A stretch of 64,000 nucleotides of DNA from Patagioenas fasciata (GCF_037038585.1 NC_092522.1:51056161-51120160), one strand, 5' to 3'; positions 1-14,506 are shown, numbered from the stretch's first letter. Notes: a model not told the origin generated them from the letters alone. Translations and numbers: made by a program.

Positions 1-827
1 TGAAAACCTCACAGTGAAGTTCCTCAAGGGGCACATAAACTGTTCCTGAGGCAAGAAATCTCAAGTTTTTTTTCCACATAGAGAACATACTGTTCCACCC
101 ACTGAAGGAGCAGGACAAGAGTGCTTCAGCCAGCATTATTCATCTCCCAAACTGTCAGAAAGGAAGCTCTTGGAATTCCTTTTAGAAATCAATTGCATTA
201 TATTTCCTGAGGGAAAACATCTCTTCCCTCACCATGCTTAAAACAAGAAGGATTGCCTTCTACACAACACTGCAACTGAAATGCAACAGAGGCAGCAGAA
301 GCTGATCTTGATTTGAATATTTATCACACAGTAAGATTCTAATTGTATCCCTTCTGAATTCCACAATCTAAACTAAGTAAATTGGTCTCAGACCATATGC
401 TTGTGCAGAAATTCAGCTGAGAATAGGAAAGAATCCTGTATGATTCATACTTTAGCACTAAGATATGGACTCTGGTTGCAAGATCTTTGGTTCAGATCAG
501 GAACAGATCAGAAATTCCAAGCATTTTACGATCTGATGACTATTCGGGGGCTACAAGAATGACTCAGCTGCCTCAGCTTAGAAGAATAGGGAGTGTACAT
601 GAACAACAGTAATGTTTGGCTCTTTTGCTGGCCAACTCTGAAAAAAGAACACGGACAGCACAAAAAAATTATTTTTCCTTCTAATTTTCAATGTCAGTGT
701 TAGCATAAATTACATTTCATTTTGAAATTACATTTCCTTTCATTACATTTGTCTCCTCTTCATCCTCTGCAAACATACATGTTCTGACTTTCTGGTCATG
801 CAAGATATTGAATGAAATTTTTTCAAC
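1..827 (-). other. SMOC2 intron 3, 5' part
   Basis: This is noncoding sequence after the exon 3 donor, in transcript direction toward the left edge. I see no other exon, repeat or RNA gene. The AT-rich frame running on from exon 3 to about 717 is read-through of the intron, not a domain. Confidence 0.75.
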
Positions 828-934
828 CTGACTATATGTGCCATCGTCATTGCATTCTGGGATAAACACTTGCTGAAATTCTTTGCGAGCTTGTTCCTGG
901 GTGTACTTCCTCTCAGCCACACATCGGGAAACAT
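828..934 (-). CDS. SMOC2: SMOC2 coding exon 3: first half of thyroglobulin type-1 domain
   Basis: This 107-nt exon encodes the end of codon 83 (Asp) and residues 84-118. It reads DVSRCVAERKYTQEQARKEF at its start and ends with the motif FIPECNDDGTYSQ. This is the opening of a thyroglobulin type-1 repeat (first Cys in the RC-x-x-ER context, second Cys in the F-x-PEC-x-x-DG(T/S)(Y/F) motif). The usual continuation VQCH...CWCV is missing here and must lie in exon 4, left of the window. The acceptor is good (pyrimidine-rich, ending TTTAG). The donor must be CAG followed by GTTGAA, because the next codons match nothing in the family; it is unusually weak. The exon ends in phase 0. The frame stays open through the intron to about 717, but that extension has no thyroglobulin signature. 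Confidence 0.93.
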
Positions 935-1425
935 CTAAAGAAAGAGAGAAGATAAGTCAATTGGATGATGCAATATGAAGAAAAGATAGGTGATATTCTA
1001 AATTAAGAAAAAGGAAGAAGGTTGTGAGACCCATGTAAAGAGAATCAGAATCATAACCAGTGAAAACATATGACCACTTGTGTTATCTTTAGGAAAGAAA
1101 ATCAATGGAAGACAATAATTTCTGGACAATAATCCAGAACTGGGAAACGAGATGGAGAGATGTCTGGAGAGACAACCTTGCTGCCCCAGCTGCTGCCAAA
1201 GGGTGGAAGCCTAAACAGAGTTTCTCCTATCAAGAGCTGCCACACTGTGCCTCACAATATTCCTTCAGTGCTGGTGGTAACACCAGCCTTTTGATGCTTC
1301 AAGAAAGGCAAAGCAGGCAGTAGGAATAAAGCTGGTTTATATTTCCTACTGTGACTTTACACATCATTTACTTCAGTTAGGCAGTGATCTCTCAGTTGTG
1401 ACTACAGGCGTGTTTACCAGTCTGG

Positions 1426-1587
1426 TAAAAAAATAAAATAAAATAAAATAAAATAAAATAAAATAAAATAAAATAAAATAAAATAAAATAAAATAAAATA
1501 AAAAATAAAATAAAATAAAATAAAATAAAATAAAATAAAATAAAATAAAATAAAATAAAATAAAATAAAATAAAACAAAACAAAACA
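1426..1587. repeat. (AAAAT)n pentanucleotide microsatellite
   Basis: About 160 bp of near-perfect AAAAT units, with one extra A near 1500 and a terminal drift to AAAAC units. It lies in intron 2 about 490 bp from the exon 3 acceptor. In the transcript sense (minus strand) it reads TTTTA. Reading it as protein gives meaningless Phe/Tyr/Ile/Leu frames. Confidence 0.97.
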
Positions 1588-4500
1588 TACTGTACAGCAC
1601 AACAGCTTGTTGGGGAAGTGATTCAATAATAATTTTGGACATGCCTAATTCCTGTTATGCTAAAATTTAGTGTAACAGTTTATAATTTAGACATGGCACA
1701 AGTCGAGTGTACCACATGGTCCTTTTTTGCCCACTGTGTGTTTTTTTGCACCATCTCCTGCGTTACTTAATACTGTTCTACATAAAAGACAAGGCAGCAA
1801 ACTAGACAGATTAATTCAGTAGAGTTTCTATTGTCTATTAAATTATAGTGTCTACTACATATACTTTAATCAGGCAGCCAAGGGCTGAGAAAAGACACAT
1901 AACATGAGCTGTTTTATCTTTTTTTTTGTTTAAAGACCTTACAAATTTTAGTCTGTTGCTGATGCAGAATCAATACTTCACGATCTGCTTGAGCTAAGCA
2001 TTTTCAGGAGAAATGGGAATACCAGGCAAGCTTAAGGTAGTATTAATGATTTCAAGATGTGACTGTAACATCTGAATTAGAATGATCTCAAGCGTACAAG
2101 CAGAGAAATTTGCTGCTTCTGATCCCTGTCTTGTTTAAAGACTGCTTGACAGTAACTGGCTAATTCCCTTCTAGGGCTAAAACTGTCCAGCAATTACTTG
2201 TGAGACAGGAGTGTTGTGGTGATTTGTGAGTGTTTGTGCAGTTCTTAGAAAGCACAGGGACAGGCTTTCTTATTCATGCAAGTTTCATATTGAGCAGAAT
2301 CTGAACAGTGAGGCAACAATCACTTCCCCATTAGATACCAGCAGATCTTGACAGGGTTTTGGAATCTAACAGTCCCCAGGAGCATACGTGAGCCAGCTGA
2401 ATTCTCAGACCCCCAAGCACCCTTTCTGTGCCAGTATCATCCAGACAAGCACAGAACCAGCACGGAAGCCTGGTGCAACAGCAGAAGTCCTTTGCACAGG
2501 ATGAATCTTTCACTGGTTATTTCTACCAAGCTTTGTATGACTCACCTGGCAACATCAGCACAAAAAATTCCCTTCAAGTCTTAAGCAACCAGGTGTGGAA
2601 GTATAGCATAATAAGGACAGAAACTGGTCCTCAGGATCTGCATCCTGAAAACAAAATTGGGGCCCCTTAATTCTAATCTTTGTATTGATTTCCCTTCTGG
2701 TCTTTGATTTGCATGCACTGCTTCTGTGCGTTATTTTACTCTTCTGACAGGAGCATTATGAGAATTCATGTTGGTAAAATGCCCAAAATACAAGTTGTTT
2801 CACTTTAAAAAACCCTGCGTTTCAGTCTTAATGAAGTTAATGGTATTATGTTGTTTCAGGAGGGGCATTCACAAAGATGCAATGTTACCTAAAATGGACA
2901 GAAAAGTTCAACCATACAGAAATGTGAGAAAAACAATAAGAAACTGAATTAATTTGTACTCTGGTACTTTAATAACTTGTTTCATCACGGTAAAATTATA
3001 GCAAATGAAATGTGAAGCTCAGGTAAAGTTTCATAATGTACACACTGACAAAGTTTTTGGGAAAGAAAAAAAAGAGAGAAACATTTTAAGCAAGCTTTGG
3101 TGTCGTAAGCCTTCTCCTGAGCATGGTTTGGTTATGCAGTACTTAATAACATGTGGTTTTAATGTAGCTAGTATTTTAACTGAAAATAAATCACTCCTTT
3201 GTTGGACCTCTGTCCTCGTTTTTCTAGAATGACATGTGGTTTAAATGTCTAAAAGGAAAAGTGATATAAATTCCATCGCATAAGATCTCTGGTATAGTAC
3301 CAGCGGGGTTGTAAATTATCTTCAATATTTGAATTATCATAAAAACATGCCAAGGAGAAAGAGAAGTTCTCCAAAACTGTCCACCACTTGTTTCTAAACA
3401 GCCTGATGCTCTAAAGGCCTCCTACTAGTGGATGATCTAATATGCTTTAAAATCAACACTGACCAATTTTAGTGGAATATAAAATTCACATTTGAAGCTT
3501 TATTTTTTTTTTTTATTATATAACCATGGAAACATTTTAAAGCTGTTGGGCATTACTGTGCTTCAGTATACCCAAAATAAACCCATGAGGAATATCTCTT
3601 ATCAAGTTAAGCATCTGAAACTGTGTATAGGCAAAATATTATTCCCACTTCTGGATTTTTATTTCACCAAGGTATTACCACAGGCAAATAACTATAACAC
3701 AGAGATGTGGTCCAAACCTGATAGAAGAAATATAATAGTGTGGTTAAGATAAAAAGAAGACATATAAAAACATTCTTCCTCAGAATACTAATGAACATTA
3801 GATTATTCATGTAGAGGAGTTTAATTCCTTCCAAATATAACATCACTGAAGCCAAAAGAGGTTATAATATTTGTAAAAGAAATTTGTAAGATTACACCAT
3901 CTCAGCATCTACCTTCATTTCCTGGTTGCAATAACTTCTAAAGCTACTGTGTGATTTCAAACAAATTTTCCATAGGAAAAGAAGAATTCAAGAGATTTAA
4001 GTGCTAGACATTTCTGTAAAATAACAGTTGAAAAAGGATGAAAAAATTAATTCTTGTCGTGTCTGCGAGAAAGACTGAAATACGAGCTCACATCAAAGTA
4101 TCAGACAAGAGAGAGGTGTAAGAAAACTTGGCAGCTCTTAAGGGGCAAAGTCAGTGATGGGTGAGATCCTCATCCATAGGGAGACAAACCTTCCAAGTGG
4201 CCATGGCTCACACTTAGTGAAGCTGAATCTGAGACTCACTGTGCAAAGTCCTGTGAGTACATCCAAACAAGTCTTGTCCACAGGCCCCTCTGTGCACCTT
4301 GCACAAGTACAACTAATGGAAATAACTCACACGAATCTCAAATCAGTAGGATGATTCTAGGCTTAAGTGGCTAGCCAGAAGAAGGTTTATAAGAATGTTC
4401 ATATCTAAAGGGATGCCAATGAAGGTTGTCACATACAGATTCAACTTTCCTCTTTATCTAGAACAGGAATAATTCAGAACAGGCTAGACCCTGGTTACTT

Positions 4501-4746
4501 TTGAATGAAGACCAAGAATGAAATGTGGTGGGACTTACTTGGTACCCCTGCTGATTAATCAGGTTACAGCTTTGATTTTGAACATCATGGACTCTGACCA
4601 AAGCAGACCAAATTCTTTTGGGGTGAACAGCATCACACTGGTGACAAACAACCTGAGAACAGAATGGACTCCAAGTCTGCAATGTGTTGGAAGAATGAAA
4701 ACCACTGTGCATTACTGGAACAAGTCAGCCTTGTTTCACTGTTGCT

Positions 4747-4770
4747 GTATATATATATGTACATACATAT
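4747..4770. repeat. TA-rich dinucleotide run
   Basis: Short TATATA run grading into TACATACATA within intron 2. Confidence 0.7.
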
Positions 4771-6384
4771 AATCTCCTTTTGTTACACTTCTGGAAGCAT
4801 CTAGAGGAAAAATAAAGCACTTGAAACTGTTACTGACTAGAATTCCCACTATACTTTATTTCTCTCCCTACTTTAAGTATTAATAAAGGAGCCAGCAGAC
4901 TCAAGCTGGAATCTGATATATGACCTGGTGAAAAGATCATTTGCTTCTAAGACCTGCAAAAACCTGGCTGAAATTAGGCCTTATTTGCCTATACTCAGAA
5001 AATTGGAAAAACTAATTTTGCAGATATATATGCCCAGTTGTAAATTTGAATTATGTCAATGCCTCAGTGAGACTATCCTCTGAGCTCCAGGTAAATGGGC
5101 TTTTACATCCCAAAAGCTTGCTGGGAAAAAAAAATCCTCCTGGCATAGAAACTGAGCATGAAGATGTATGAGCTTACCTCAAATTGGCTCACTTGGACTA
5201 TATTAGCTGTCAAACTGGGTTCGTACATGGCTTAATGCTTTTTAGCATAGTACATTTGCCAGTGTGTTGCTTGTACTGCTGTGGCTTATCACCAGGACTG
5301 CAAAGGCTGGTTTAAGGTTTAAGAAGACAAAAGCATCCTGAGTTATGTAACCAAAGAAAAAAATAGGTGCATGGGAGTGGAGAGAAATACACAGAACTGA
5401 GAAGATTATAGAGTTGTAGGCAACTGTTTGAGCAGCTCTGCACTGCCCTGGTGACAATTCTAGCTTCCAGAGGAGACCAGCCTCTGGAAAGCACAGGTGA
5501 CATACAAAGTCATCTTAATTCTGTGCTAAGCTTTGATACACAACAAGGAAGACTTTCACCTACGAAGTGCAGTGGCACCGGTACAGTGTTGCAGGATCCA
5601 GAACTAGATTCTGTCATGCATTACACCTGGGAGCACAGGACTTCCTGCGGTAGCACTGAAGTCAATAGGAAATTGCAGTACTCAAGGAAACTCTGGAAAC
5701 AGATTAGCCTTACAAGCAGCACACACTGACTTGGAACTAATCTCATTTTATGCCTTATTTCCAACACTACAGAACCAAAAATGGAGTATTGTAAAAAAAA
5801 TGCAAAACATCCATCGAATTCAATTCCGCTGGCTAAACATGGAATAATATAACACAGAGTGAAGCTTATTACTGCAAAGTAGAAGTTTATCATTAAAACA
5901 ATGACACAAACTCATCAAAGATGTAAACACCATCCCTGAAGTGACATGTAATACAATTGAATTTACAGGGGCTCCACAGGGAGATCTAGCCCAGATTCTC
6001 TCATGGAAAAATAAACAGTTTGCCAAAAGAATAGATATATCTCCCACAAAGATTTTGATTTAGTTCATCCAGTATTTCTTGGTTTGCCATATATTTCAGT
6101 AAGAATAAAAGTACCTTTCCCAGTCCCAATACACTGAACAGACTTTGCTTTCTTTCAAAGAGATTACTGTGTGTGACATGGGGTTGTTATGTATTTATGT
6201 ATAAAGTACACTTCACAGTTTGTTATTTTATTATAGATAGAATATCCCACTGAACAGATCAGAAACATTTACCACTTTGTCAAAACTACCTTATAAAGTG
6301 GTTAAACTTAATCGTTTGAAGAAAAAGTTCCCTTGAGGGCTTTCCACAGATACTTAACTGTTCTTAGGCTAAAGAGAAAACTTT

Positions 6385-6425
6385 TCTAAAGTCACACAGA
6401 TGTGAACAAGCAGACCTAGCATAGA
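6385..6425 (+). repeat. Possible degraded MIR-type SINE trace
   Basis: The string TCTAAAGTCACACAGATGTG followed by AAGCAGACCTAG resembles the MIR core (cccaaggtcacacagctag...). Only about 40 bp is recognisable, so it could be chance. Confidence 0.25.
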
Positions 6426-9400
6426 CACACATAATCTAAATATTTCTTACTGTTTCTCTGCAGGTTTCCCTTTTTGCCCCTCCATTATGACAGAATACCT
6501 ATATACACTTACTTGCCCTTAAATTTAGAAATACACAGTGTAAAACTGTTCAAAGTTAGCTATTCACCTGAGCACTTTATTGAATTCTCTTACCAATGAA
6601 CCAGATTTTTTTTCTACTTCTGTGTTTCTTTCTCACTGTTACACTCTTTGGCTAACTGGTGCTGATATTATAAAAGCAAAATGGCCTTAATTTGTAGTTA
6701 ACTTAGCACAAAAATGTTTTCTTCAGAGCACAAGATAATGTTTGCTTTTTTACGGCATAAACTACTCATAACATGAAAATTTTCTATATTTGACCTAGGT
6801 CAATCTATATTCCAAAGAATTGATCATGTCTACCAACAAAGCATATAAATAGCTGTAGTCTCTAGTGACAGGAGACACATAGCAAGCCATACATTCTCAA
6901 AGTTTCAGTTTCAAAGATACAGAGATTATTAGCCTCTTGTGTTGGAAAGGATGTCAGTACAGACATTTAGCCTGACATAGCCATAAAATAAAGACTTCCT
7001 GCTTCATTACAAGGGCTGGCCAAGTCTTTCACTATTAATTTTTATTGCTGCATTCTGGATTCAAACAAAACAGTAGAGCAATCCTAACCTAAACTCTCCT
7101 TTATTGGCATCTAACAGAAGAAGGCAGTGTGGGGTTTCTTTTTTGTTTGTTTGTTTTGTTTTGTACTGTTTTTCCCACATTTCCCACCCAGCAATTTAGA
7201 TAGCTAAACTTTAAGATAAAATAAGGAATGCTGTGCTGGATTCCTTCTTGTCACAACGATATTTATCTCAATATGCCAATAGTCACATTTAGAGAGACAC
7301 AGTTGGACTAGAACTGAATCAAATATATGCAAGAAAACCTAAAGCTACAGCTTTCTGATTTCTTTACATGCCAAAGGCTAGACCAGGCTTTCTGAGCAGA
7401 AGAGAGATCTGATAACAAGTTTGGAGCAGCCTAATATGGGCCAATTTATAATTCTCGCACTGAAAATCTGAGAAAGCTTGCAATTATTGGTGGTTCCTTT
7501 TCTTCAGTGCAGTATTTTGCTTTAGTACTAGGAGTTTCTATGTAAGATGCTTTAAGATGTTAATTTTATATTAAACCTGAAACTTAAATGGAAAATAATG
7601 CTTATATATATTTGGCTTTGCAAATTCTGCTTGGAGAAATATTATCAAGAAAAACTGAGTTTTTTTAAAAAGAGATAAATTCCACCTCAAGTAAAACTGA
7701 TACTATTCTAGTGTTTGTCCTGTGTTCCATGTACCGGTGGACACACTTGAAAGAGTGAAGGGTATTCCACAAAAAGTATCCCAAATGTACTTAAAACTTC
7801 ATCCACCCTCACTAAATACCAACTAGAAAGTGTAATCAGAAGGCAACTCTTCTTGCTTTCAGAGACTATAGAAATTACAACTTCTGTATGTAGATAAATT
7901 TTGTTCACCAAGATGTTGAGTATTTTGTTTCTCAAATTAACAGTTTTACTACAGTGGCTTCATACATGACAGCTTGACACACCATAAATGAAGGCTCAGA
8001 AATAAAATGAGGTCAGGGCTGAACAGTGTTTGTACCAGGATTGCCAGCATTACAGTCTGGAAACTAATCCTATAGATTAAACGCAGTGTCTACAGTGAGA
8101 AAATACATCTGAAAAAGGAGGAGACATCTCCTAGCTAAAAGTATTTTCAAATACAAGTCTGCCCTATAATAATTTTTTTTTTCCCAGCAAGCTTATTTTC
8201 AAAAAAAAAAACAAACCGATACCACTTCTCAATACCTTCTCATTTAAATGTATTTTTTCCTAAACAATTTTAAAAAAAAGACATCCCTTTTTTTGTTTGT
8301 TTGTTTTTGTTTTTCTTCATACAGTACGAGGAAAAAATAAAAGGGAGAGGAGGAAAAAGAGAGGTGATGAGGATACGTGAAAACTGTTCTGCTTTCAATC
8401 TGCAGCCTATGCAAGCTCTCAGTGTGTGCTCATGTTAATTTTATAGACTGACACCTTGGTCCACTCCCACTTTCATTCATTTCAGTTAGGGAAAGAACCA
8501 AAAAACTCTCTATGTCTCTCTCTTTCCAAATGAAATGTGTTGGGAGCATGTTCTGCCTTCCAAATGCAGCCCACAGGACTGCCTTCCAGGCAGCAGGTGA
8601 ACTGGCCAAGCCAATGTCCCTGCCCACCCGCTGGCTTGAGGGACGTCCTCAGGCCCTGTGAGCACACATGAAGCTCACACCCAGCTCGCAGGCAAAGCTG
8701 AGCTTGAGGGCAATCTCCATGTGAATACAGGATAAGATGTGCACTCAGAAATCATGCCCAGCATGTACAATACAGTCCTTTAGCCAAGAGGCGATAGTAA
8801 CATTACCCCAAAGGATGCTTGATTCCATGAATTTTGGGACCAAGATTAATCTGAGCCAAGTGATGTCACCCTGTCTCTTCACAGGGAAAATCACAAAAGC
8901 ATGTTTATCCAAGGACAGAAATGTACCTTAATTCATAACATTTCAAATCATTCAAGCATGTCCTTAATTCATTCATTAAGTCTTTGCACTAATAATTCTA
9001 ATGAGTGAAAATTTTCACTTTTGCTTAAAGCCCCATTTTAATTAAACAAATAGTGGCTGTTTCTCTCTTTAAGGCAAGTATATAGCAAATAGTAAAATAC
9101 TTGTTTATGGGAAATTCCACTCATATTTTGATGTGCTTCAGTTCTTTATGTGAATTGTGAGAATGAAGATAGTACCTTTGTTATGTCTATGATAGCCCGT
9201 AAAAGAATGGTATTTCTAAACAGCCAGGCTCTTTAAGATACCATAAATGAATTAAGTTAAACATGAGCTATCTAGGATTTCCAACGGAAAAAGGGGATCT
9301 ACATAGTTACAGAATAACAATGACAGCACTGTGTGCTATGATTGTCCTTGGTGTGCTCACAAAGCAACAAGGTCCTGCTGGGGCCACCTCTGCAAACACT

Positions 9401-12400
9401 GAATACATACTCTGAGTGCCAGCTAGACTGGCTAGACTGTATGCCAAACCACTCACAACTTAAATATCATTCTGTGTAAAGCTCCTTGCACTGCTGTTTT
9501 GAGTATGAACCACTCAGAGTTGTGTCCCAAGTCCAGTTTAACAGTTACCTATAAATCCAGGTGCTGCTACAAGCTGATAGTGAAATACGGAAATGTTCTG
9601 TGAGTTGGAAGCTACAATTTTACAGTGATTGACAAGTTTTCTTCAAGAAGAAAAGAAGGAAAAAAAATTTTGAATGCATTATCCTATAATTCTTGCAGAC
9701 CACTTTCAGGGCATAGTTCAGTTAAAACAACAGGAGCTCCTCTTAACTAACTCTATGAGGGACATCTCCATGGGAGACAGAACCTTTGTTTTTCAGGTGA
9801 AACATTCTCAGTAGTCACAGACATCTGAAATTCAGTCACAGGCATTACACATGCTCTTCATCTTCCTCCTGACAAGTTGCCTAAATCTCAGCAAACATTA
9901 ATATAGAGAGCATAAATTCTTAAATTGAAACTACCACGGATGAACTACAGTGTCACCTGTTCCACGTCACCCTTACGCCATTAGCAGAACTGCAAATTGA
10001 ACTGCTGCTGGCCACTAGTCACTGTTCACTTGATGATCCAGTAGAGAAAAACTGTGGTCCTTCCACTAGACACTGCTGTCACAGATATTGCTCTCTTTGA
10101 ACGAGATGCAACCAGCTAGCAGACTTTCTACTCTGGAGACATTAAGTTGCTGAGATGGGAGATGAAAAACTACCCAAGAGGAATGGAGTTATTCAAGGTT
10201 TCTGAACTATGAAAAGCTTTATTGGAAAATCTTGCACTAACCTAGCTAGGACTACAGCTGGTTGTCATGTCAAAAAAAAGCACAGTTTCATTTAAAAAAC
10301 CTCCAATCCCACTCACCTTCACCCAGCATCATTATTTCAGGTTTAAAACTTAATACACTTTATTCACTGTCATGAAAAAATACTTGGAAACTTTAGCATT
10401 ATTCGAAAACTGCTGCAGGAAAAATATGAGTTCACATTTTCAAAATTCTGGGCAAAAAATTTGTTCAGTAGTGCAGAACAAATAGGGTAGCAAACCTGAT
10501 AGAAGATTTCTATTGATTTTACCATAGACGAAACTGATAGGGCTTGCAGAAATGTGTTGAAGCATTCTCTCATTTTTTTTGTACCTATAACACAAATTTT
10601 TCATCACAGTAGAAAATTTGAATGCTCTTTGTACAATGCCATTCTACAGTGATAAGACTAAATTTTGCACAGTAATTCTGAACACTTGCTGAAGGAAGAA
10701 AAAGCAAAACAAAAGAAAACAGACTTTTTCAAATGGGTTGTACAGGATGTTTCATGAAAAAAAGCCAAAACAACCTGTTTCAAGTAGTGCCATCTGTCAT
10801 GACTTGTGACAGACATTCAGCCTTACATTTATAAGATAAAGGAGATCCTCACTTAGCAATGCATCTCCCATTTCTGCTGGGGAAGAAGTTTTTAGCCAAT
10901 ATCTTTTGCATTTCTCTTTCCATACAAGCACAGCCTTTTGGAGCAACCTATATCTTGTAATAAATCCTGTAAAATCCCCATTAGATGTATAACTGTAGCT
11001 ACTGGCCCTACAGGCGACCACAGTGCTGGGCAACACTCATTAAACATAATGGCAGCTGCATCATTCAGTGATATTAATTAAAGGGTTTTTTTCCCAAGAA
11101 ACTTCAACTTGTACTTTTTGTACGTAATAAGAAAGACTATCAAAAGCTCAGTTTTGTAGCCTTCCTTTGTGACATCCAGAGCTCTCCAATCCCATCCTTA
11201 CCCCCTGTTGCAGAGAGAACAAAGAGCTAAAGGAGTTGTGCCCAAGTTTGTATTAGTGATAGGAATAGACGTCCCCTGGCGCTTACCAGGACAGTCCTGT
11301 AAGAGTAGACAGGCTCTGTTATCAGGTTGAAATACCTTAAACTCCAATAAGAAGATGATTCTGTGCATGTTGCCTACTGGGAACAGTCATGGGCCCATCT
11401 AACCCCGGAGCCACATAGATACAGTCCTTGGAAAAGCACTAGTTGGCCTGTATGCAAAGTGCAGCAGGGAGCTCTCTACCACCTTACCTGTGTAGGCAGT
11501 CATACTGTGTCCTGGTACTGCCATAGACTCTGTGTCTTACTGAGCAGCTTAAAAACAATTATATTTCTTTTCCACTTCTCATATATTTTGTCTCTTTGGC
11601 TATGCTTGGCCAGATTTACTGTGAAGCATTCATGTGTGTGTGTGTAGTGGATCCCCATCACAGGTGATATTTGAACAGCCCCCCTAACACAAATAATATC
11701 TCTCAGCTGCCAACATACATTTATTTATTAAGTTCATAATCTTATTGCACAGTAAAAGCCTGCATCAAGCAGATGGCAAACCTCCAGAACTTCAGAGTTT
11801 AGATTTTGTTTGGAAAAGTGTCAAAAAATGTGGCTGTTCATCTACAGTGTACACAGATTATTCGAGATCTTTGAAATTGCAAAAGTAGGCTAGAAATTTT
11901 ATAAGACTGTAAGTTCTTATAGCACTTCCAAGCTTAGCAATGGATTCCAGCACTGCTTGGAAGTGGATGGGGGAAAAAAAAAAAAAGGAAAAAAAAGGGA
12001 GAGAAATATAAAACTTTGTAAGGTCTTCAAAAAAGTCATCTATCAGAGTAGTCTATTTTGATGCACAGTTTTTCAGAACTGAGAGGAAGGTTCAAGGTTC
12101 ATTCATTTTGGGGTTTGTTTAAGCTGTTTCAGTCTCTGCTACAGCCATCACCAGGAAATAAAGAAATAAAGAAAATAAAAATGTATAAATGCTGACACTG
12201 TTGTCTGTCATTTTAGCTTTAAGGTCTATGCCCTAAAAATGGTTTATTTTGCAATGCAGAAGAATTACCTGAGCTGTCACTGTGAATGACTCCTGAATTA
12301 AGAGAGGAAAGGAAGCATATTTAAAGCAAACTGTGCCTTTGTAATTTTAACATTTAAATTACCAAAAGCCAATAGAACTGACAAATGTTGAGAATAGGTG

Positions 12401-14472
12401 AGAGTCAATCTAAATTTGGCTTTCAGAAGAAGAGAAAGCAGCTATCAATCTGGTGGTGCTGCAAACTCTCCTATGAATGTAAAAAGAAATCACATTTCTG
12501 AATATATAAACAAGAAACGGCAGACTCAAAATTATGATAAAAGGTTGTCAACATAAATTGTCAAGGTGTTTAGATTTCTAGTGAATAGACTGAACTGAAG
12601 AAAAAGCTGGTCAACATGTACTAACTAATTAAAATGGTACCTGGAAGTTTTTAATTTTCAGACAAGATTTTTGTGAAGTGAACAGGGATTTTTACCTGAG
12701 AAGAAGACAGGAGGAGACAGTAACCAACTTAAGACTGCATTTTCTGATCAATGATAGATGAATATAAGACAGTTTTAAAGTTGTGAATCCCATACGAGGA
12801 ATTATCTCTTTTGTTTCTTCACAACTTCCACGTGCAAACATGCATGTTTCTTTCACTGTTTTGTTTTTTTTCTTTTTTCATTAACAACCTCAAAATTTGA
12901 TTCAAAAGCAAGGTTTTAATGTGTTGTTTTTCTCTGGTTTTTGGGAGGACACATGAATACTTCCAAAAGGATTTGTTTTCATTCCAACATGGAATTAAAA
13001 TGAATTCTGAAACCTTGAAAGATGCCCTGAAATGGAACCATTGCTTTTTGGTTAGCCCTACTAAAACAACCCTCGTGCTCTTTGATTAAACATCACCTGC
13101 AACAACAAATTTTGCAACTCAAAATCAGCTGGCTCAAAAGACATCTTAATCTGAGGACTTTTCTAGCTCTTCAGAAGAATGTTTGATGAGACTATCAAGA
13201 GTAGCTCTAGCAATGTTCAAACTGAAACTGCAGCTAGGCCAGCAAATCTTCTTTTTCTTTTCTAAATCTTGTTCTCATGGCTTGAAATATTTCTGATGAC
13301 TGCAGACAAGGGAAGAAGAAATACGTTGGTCACTTCAAGATTTAAGACTGCTTTGACTGAATAAGTAATACTATGAAAATGTAAAACTGAAAGAGCAGTG
13401 GTGTCTTGCTGATATTGACTAAGTATATTATTGGCAATCATGTGTCTACTGCCTATCAAAGGAAAAATATTTAAATATTAGAGTGATATTTACATTCATT
13501 TAATTGAAAGATTAAAAGCATCTCATCGGTGAGGGCATGACGTGTACTTGCTATTAGCAATAGTTAAGCTGTTTAACATGTCTAATTCCAAGTCTACAAC
13601 TGTACTGATACACTACACATTAATAAATAAACAGCAAATGAGCACTTCTGCAAATAGTAGTTGTTGACCACAGAAAAATTTGCCAGCATTGCTGGAGATG
13701 CCTTCGGTAGGGCAATTCAATGTACCTTTATGGAAAAAAATTCTTGCAGCTGACATTGTCAATACAGTAAGATGAAAAACGTTCTGCGAAACTGATTTCC
13801 ATAAAAGTGTATAATGCTGTAATGTATAAAATGAACAAAGTGCACAATAATTTTCTCTGTCGTTCATGAGTGTAACAAAAGCTTTGGCTCAGGTAGCTTC
13901 ATTATGTTAACCTTTTTTGCAAAAGTAAATAGATCCATCAGCTAATACAATGGCTTATTATGAAAGGGCTGAAGAATTAGTATAGTGTTTCATCTAGGCA
14001 GAAGATGAGACAGAATGTCTCATTGAACCAGTTTTGATGCTTTAGAGGTTTGCTCAAGGTAATGGAGAGAGATGATGTGTAAAATTGCCTCCTAGAGGTT
14101 GAATTGGTGTGGTCCCTGGGGTTTTCTTTCCTCTGCCCGTGCCTTTTGGACAGAGAGAAAGGGAAAGTCTTTATGGCCACTGCTATTCTTACATTTTAAA
14201 AAAGAGATCATTGTGCTGGGAATCACCCTACATTTCGGTAAGGCACTGCATTGTCTAGCACCAGGGTACTCTAAAAGTTGAAGATTTAACATTAAATACT
14301 TTGTAAGTATTGGAACTGAAGTGCTAGGGCTGCTTATGCACAGTTTCTCTAAACAGAAGTAAAACAGTGGATGATGTAGGTAGGGACAGCCTGTGAGGGC
14401 TCTCAGCATTACAAACTGTTACACGGAATTTCAGAATTATACTATTTCAGGGTTTACACAAATTTCAGCTAT

Positions 14473-14475
14473 GTA

Positions 14476-14506
<31 letters not shown>

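Noticed and set aside
717..827. Continuation of the exon 3 frame past residue 118
   Set aside because: After TYSQ the thyroglobulin domain should continue VQCH...CWCV. The genomic frame gives unrelated residues, and a GT donor sits exactly at the boundary, so this is intron.
1373..1642. Three overlapping minus-strand frames of Phe/Tyr/Ile/Leu repeats resembling membrane segments
   Set aside because: They are the (AAAAT)n microsatellite read in different frames.
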